Source: Acidobacteriota bacterium (GTDB taxonomy: Bacteria; Acidobacteriota; UBA6911; RPQK01; DATIPO01). From it: a DNA stretch of 7,473 bases. Location of the stretch: NCBI GenBank assembly GCA_028277865.1, contig JANQFM010001010.1, forward strand, positions 1 through 7,473, in the 5' to 3' direction. Both the position numbers and the translations under genes were made by a program. Each line of letters starts with the position of its first letter. Position 1 is the first letter of the stretch. Shown here one piece after another: positions 5,993 to 7,473 of this stretch. The notes beneath the pieces are model-generated. The model was not told the DNA's origin. It made no database searches and worked only from the letters and a program-made list of their open reading frames with translations.

Positions 5993-6443
5993 CTTGGCTT
6001 GAAGTTGTGCCTTGGCTGGCTTTCGCCGTAGTCACCTGCTGACGTGACTCGCGAATTCTCGCTTCCAGTTCACTGTCAAACTGCAATCTCAAGCAATGGC
6101 CCAAGCTGCTCACATCCCGCTTGAGCAGGCGACTCAGCTCGACAAGCTTCAAGTGGCGCTGCTCCCTGACAAGAACCGTCGCCACCGTCCTTGCCTCTGA
6201 AAGATCCCCTCGCCTGGAAGGGCTGCAAAGCTCTTGGCTCACTCCGTAAAGCTTGCAGACCGTCCTCAAGATGTCGTCATAGCCGACCGGCTTTGGGCGT
6301 CGCTTTTCGGCAGCCTCAACGGACTGCCTGATAAAGCTGCTCGTGACCTTCTTGACCGGGCCTTGCTGCAAAGGGGCTGGCCAAACCTCCTGAATCTCAA
6401 GCCCCAGCACAGCAAGAACCCGAAACAAGTTCTCCAGCTTCAT
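5988..6443 (-). pseudogene. DnaA-domain-IV-like HTH protein, probably 5'-truncated
   Basis: The 151-residue open frame starts at ATG 6443, 4 bp from the inferred IS21 end. Residues 55-120 (YDDILRTVCKLYGVSQELCSPS, then SEARTVATVLVREQRHLKLVELSRLLKRDVSSLGHCL) match the helix-turn-helix of DnaA domain IV, with SSLGHCL in the place of the DnaA-box-contacting helix. The same domain forms the C-terminus of many REP-associated tyrosine transposases. Residues 1-20 (MKLENLFRVLAVLGLEIQEV) look like the last helices of an XRE/HipB-type domain, not a natural N-terminus. A stop codon lies 9 bases upstream in IS DNA and no Shine-Dalgarno is present. I infer that an IS21 insertion removed the 5' part. An intact small regulator remains possible. 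Confidence 0.55.
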
Positions 6444-6461
6444 TCTGTGTCAAGTGACAGG

Positions 6462-6497
6462 TAGTTTTACGATGTTAGGGGACGGCTAGTTTTACGA
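6462..6497 (+). repeat. IS21 terminal direct repeat TAGTTTTACGA
   Basis: TAGTTTTACGA occurs at 6462-6472 and 6487-6497, 25 bp apart. Multiple direct repeats near the tips are the transposase-binding sites of IS21-family elements. The position 14 bp inside the inferred tip fits that role. Confidence 0.65.
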
Positions 6498-6535
6498 CCC
6501 CCCCTGCTTGTTGTTTAGCACTACTCCAGGGTATG

Positions 6536-6590
6536 GCGGGGAGGCCAGGTGGAGGGAGCCCGAAGGGCGACCGGAATCTGGCCTCCCCGC
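6536..6590. repeat. Perfect 13-bp inverted repeat downstream of istB
   Basis: GCGGGGAGGCCAG (6536-6548) is inverted exactly as CTGGCCTCCCCGC (6578-6590). The 29-nt loop contains a smaller GCCC-GAA-GGGC hairpin (about 6558-6568). It starts 10 bp after the istB stop in the reading direction of istB. It may stop transcription or block outside readthrough, but no T-run follows the stem on the minus strand, so it is not called a terminator. Confidence 0.6.
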
Positions 6591-6599
6591 GCGGCGCGC

Positions 6600-7136
6600 T
6601 CATTTGGCCCCGGCCAACATCCGTTCCAAGTCCCTGAGCCGATAGCTCCTTCCTTTGATGTTCAGCACATGGCAGTGGTGCAGCAGCCGGTCCAGCAGGG
6701 CCGTGGTCATCACCTCGTCGCCGGCCAGGATCTCGGGCCAGTCCTTGACCGACTTGTTCGTGGTGACCATCGTCGCCCCCCTCTGGTAGCGGGCGCTGAC
6801 CAGCCGGAAAAACAGGCTGGCCTCCTGCCGGCTCATGGGCTGGAACCCCACCTCGTCGATGATCAAAAGCGCCACGTTGATGTACTTCTTTCGCCGCAGC
6901 CTCTTGGGCGACAGCTCGGCGTCCTGCTTCATGGCGTGCAGCAGGTCGTCCAGGCGGAAGAAAGCCACTGAGAAGCCGTTCTCCACCGCCTTGACCCCCA
7001 GGGCCACAGCCAGGTGGCTTTTGCCCACGCCGGGCGGCCCCTGCATCAGGCAGGTCTCGTGCTGGCGGATCCACTCGCAGGTGGCCAGCGTCTCGATGCG
7101 GCTCTTGCGGATGCTGGGCTGAAAACCCCAGTCGAA
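6600..7136 (-). pseudogene. istB: IstB-like ATPase of IS21 transposon, 5'-truncated
   Basis: This frame keeps the C-terminal 178 residues of IstB, the AAA+ helper ATPase that IS21 transposition needs together with IstA. The retained part reads FDWGFQPSIRKSRIETLATC, then Walker A GPPGVGKSHLA, Walker B LLIIDEVGF, the sensor-like TNKSVKDWPEI and the end LLDRLLHHCHVLNIKGRSYRLRD. These are all IstB landmarks in the right order. IstB proteins usually have about 240-260 residues, so some 70 N-terminal residues are missing. Reading upstream, the frame enters the 7132-7163 palindrome and meets TGA at once. An internal ATG (7044-7046) would give 148 residues but lies only two codons before Walker A, so function is unlikely. 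Confidence 0.88.
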
Positions 7137-7163
7137 GTTATGTTGAGCTCAACATAAGTTCGA
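7132..7163. repeat. 32-bp near-perfect palindrome at the istB break
   Basis: The segment is an inverted repeat centred between 7147 and 7148. The inner 20 bp (7138-7157, TTATGTTGAGCTCAACATAA) are perfect, and the outer arms TCGAA/TTCGA extend it with one G-G mismatch. istB homology ends inside its left arm, so this is probably the tip or crossover site of the element to the right. Confidence 0.8.
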
Positions 7164-7266
7164 TTATGTGCAGCGCAAAATTATGTGGAGCCAACCGCTG
7201 CCGGATCCACCGGCACGCTTGCAGGACTGGATCGACAGGATTCGACCCACGAGATGCTCCACATAA
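7138..7266. repeat. TTATGTNNAGC motif family
   Basis: Direct copies are TTATGTTGAGC (7138-7148), TTATGTGCAGC (7164-7174) and TTATGTGGAGC (7181-7191). Inverted copies are GCTCAACATAA (7147-7157) and GCTCCACATAA (7256-7266). The last is the exact inverse of the 7181 copy, so 7181-7266 is an 11-bp inverted repeat around 64 bp. Such clustering fits recombinase-binding sites at an element end. The enclosed 7192-7255 has no gene that I can support. Confidence 0.7.
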
Positions 7267-7272
7267 CCTCAT

Positions 7273-7330
7273 AGGCTCATTCCGGTTTTCTGTATCGCAT
7301 GGACTGCGATACAGAGAGAGCCATGAGCCT
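7273..7330 (+). promoter_or_regulatory. Nested stem-loop over the recombinase start
   Basis: The inner stem TCTGTATCGCA (7289-7299) pairs with TGCGATACAGA (7305-7315) around loop TGGAC. The outer arms AGGCTCAT (7273-7280) and ATGAGCCT (7323-7330) also pair exactly. The outer right arm contains the ATG start and the inner right arm reaches into the GAGAG ribosome-binding region. Folding would hide both, suggesting translational control, or an operator or recombination site at the DNA level. Confidence 0.6.
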
Positions 7331-7473
7331 GGAACTGGAAGAATTCAACCTCTCGTCGAGGCTGCGGCAGTTGGCCCGCAGCAGCGTTCTCGCACCCCAC
7401 ATCGACGGCTTCGTCCGGAAAACCTCGTCGGTCGGGTACACCTGGGCATCTCTACGGGATCTGGTGGTCGGGG
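7323..7473 (+). CDS. Probable tyrosine recombinase/integrase, N-terminal part
   Basis: The gene starts at ATG 7323 and is open to the window edge, so only 50 residues are seen. The start is supported by GAGAGAG just upstream (7314-7320); an in-frame ATG at 7299 has no ribosome-binding site and lies in the stem-loop. Residues 12-50 (SRLRQLARSSVLAPHIDGFVRKTSSVGYTWASLRDLVV) resemble the core-binding SAM-like domain of tyrosine recombinases, where a helix with hydrophobic spacing precedes a Gly-Tyr-x-x-x-S/T-x-R-x-x segment. The catalytic residues would lie outside the window. The repeated motifs upstream are natural binding sites for it. The family call rests on a short fragment and context. Confidence 0.55.
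   Translation, partial: MSLELEEFNLSSRLRQLARSSVLAPHIDGFVRKTSSVGYTWASLRDLVVG

Larger units (their letters stand above)
6448..7136 (-). mobile_element. IS21-family element fragment (one end plus istB)
   Basis: The left limit is set at TGT 6448, because IS21 ends begin with TG and carry internal repeats. Here TGTCA-AG-TGACA (6448-6459) is followed by TAGTTTTACGA at 6462-6472 and again at 6487-6497. istB lies inward on the minus strand. The right side is lost: istB homology stops near 7136, where another element's palindrome begins. istA, which precedes istB in this family, is not in the window. The target duplication cannot be checked because the other end is missing. Confidence 0.7.
7137..7473 (+). 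mobile_element. Left end of a tyrosine-recombinase element (partial)
   Basis: From the palindrome onward the DNA has five TTATGTNNAGC motifs (three direct, two inverted). Next come a nested stem-loop and the start of a probable tyrosine recombinase gene, which runs off the window. Its position inside istB shows that it entered after the IS21 element. The architecture recalls recombinase-in-trio (RIT) elements, but only one partial gene is visible, so that assignment is a guess. Confidence 0.5.

Noticed and set aside
6536..6590. Rho-independent terminator for istB
   Set aside because: The stem is strong but the loop is 29 nt and no T-run follows on the minus strand.
6475..7074. 199-codon reverse frame over istB
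   Set aside because: It is out of frame with the recognised IstB motifs and has a Gly/Arg/Pro-rich composition typical of a shadow frame.

Overview
The window suggests a bacterial chromosome of fairly high GC. Strong AAGGAGG ribosome-binding sites, a CCA-encoding tRNA gene and genes packed with ATGA overlaps point to a bacterium. The gene families (AlpA-type regulator, DUF3631 ATPase, IS21 and tyrosine-recombinase elements) are common in integrated elements of Proteobacteria, Desulfobacterota and neighbouring phyla. The species cannot be fixed from this sequence. The layout is that of a genomic island seated at a tRNA gene and later hit by nested mobile elements.

Left end (1-346): a complete tRNA-Lys(CTT) is the likely attachment gene. 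Next to it is an 11-bp tandem repeat that could be an integrase arm site. No integrase for this tRNA site is visible in the window.

Element core (347-3883): an unrecognised 416-aa protein with a C-terminal helix-turn-helix comes first. A striking control region follows, with about ten TGNCC motifs spaced one helical turn apart, then an AT-rich tract and a promoter-like TTGACA. After it comes a tight operon: an AlpA-like DNA-binding protein, a small basic helical protein and a DUF3631 P-loop ATPase. This looks like the excision/replication control module of an integrative element.

Cargo (3884-5926): a 355-bp stretch without a convincing gene precedes two coupled genes. One encodes a TIR-domain protein with an uncharacterised N-terminal domain. 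The other encodes a four-helix membrane protein whose DNA is visibly more AT-rich than its neighbours. This pair is the best candidate for an undescribed system, probably anti-phage defence. A short repeat shared by the DUF3631 gene tail (3767-3790) and the DNA just after the pair (5947-5969) hints that the pair sits in a cargo slot.

Right end (5927-7473): a reverse-strand gene with a DnaA-domain-IV-like helix-turn-helix appears to be cut by one end of an IS21-family element. That element retains a 5'-truncated istB. The istB reading frame is broken at a 32-bp near-palindrome that begins a second element. This second element carries repeated TTATGTNNAGC motifs, a start-codon-embracing stem-loop and the first 50 or so codons of a probable tyrosine recombinase that runs off the window.
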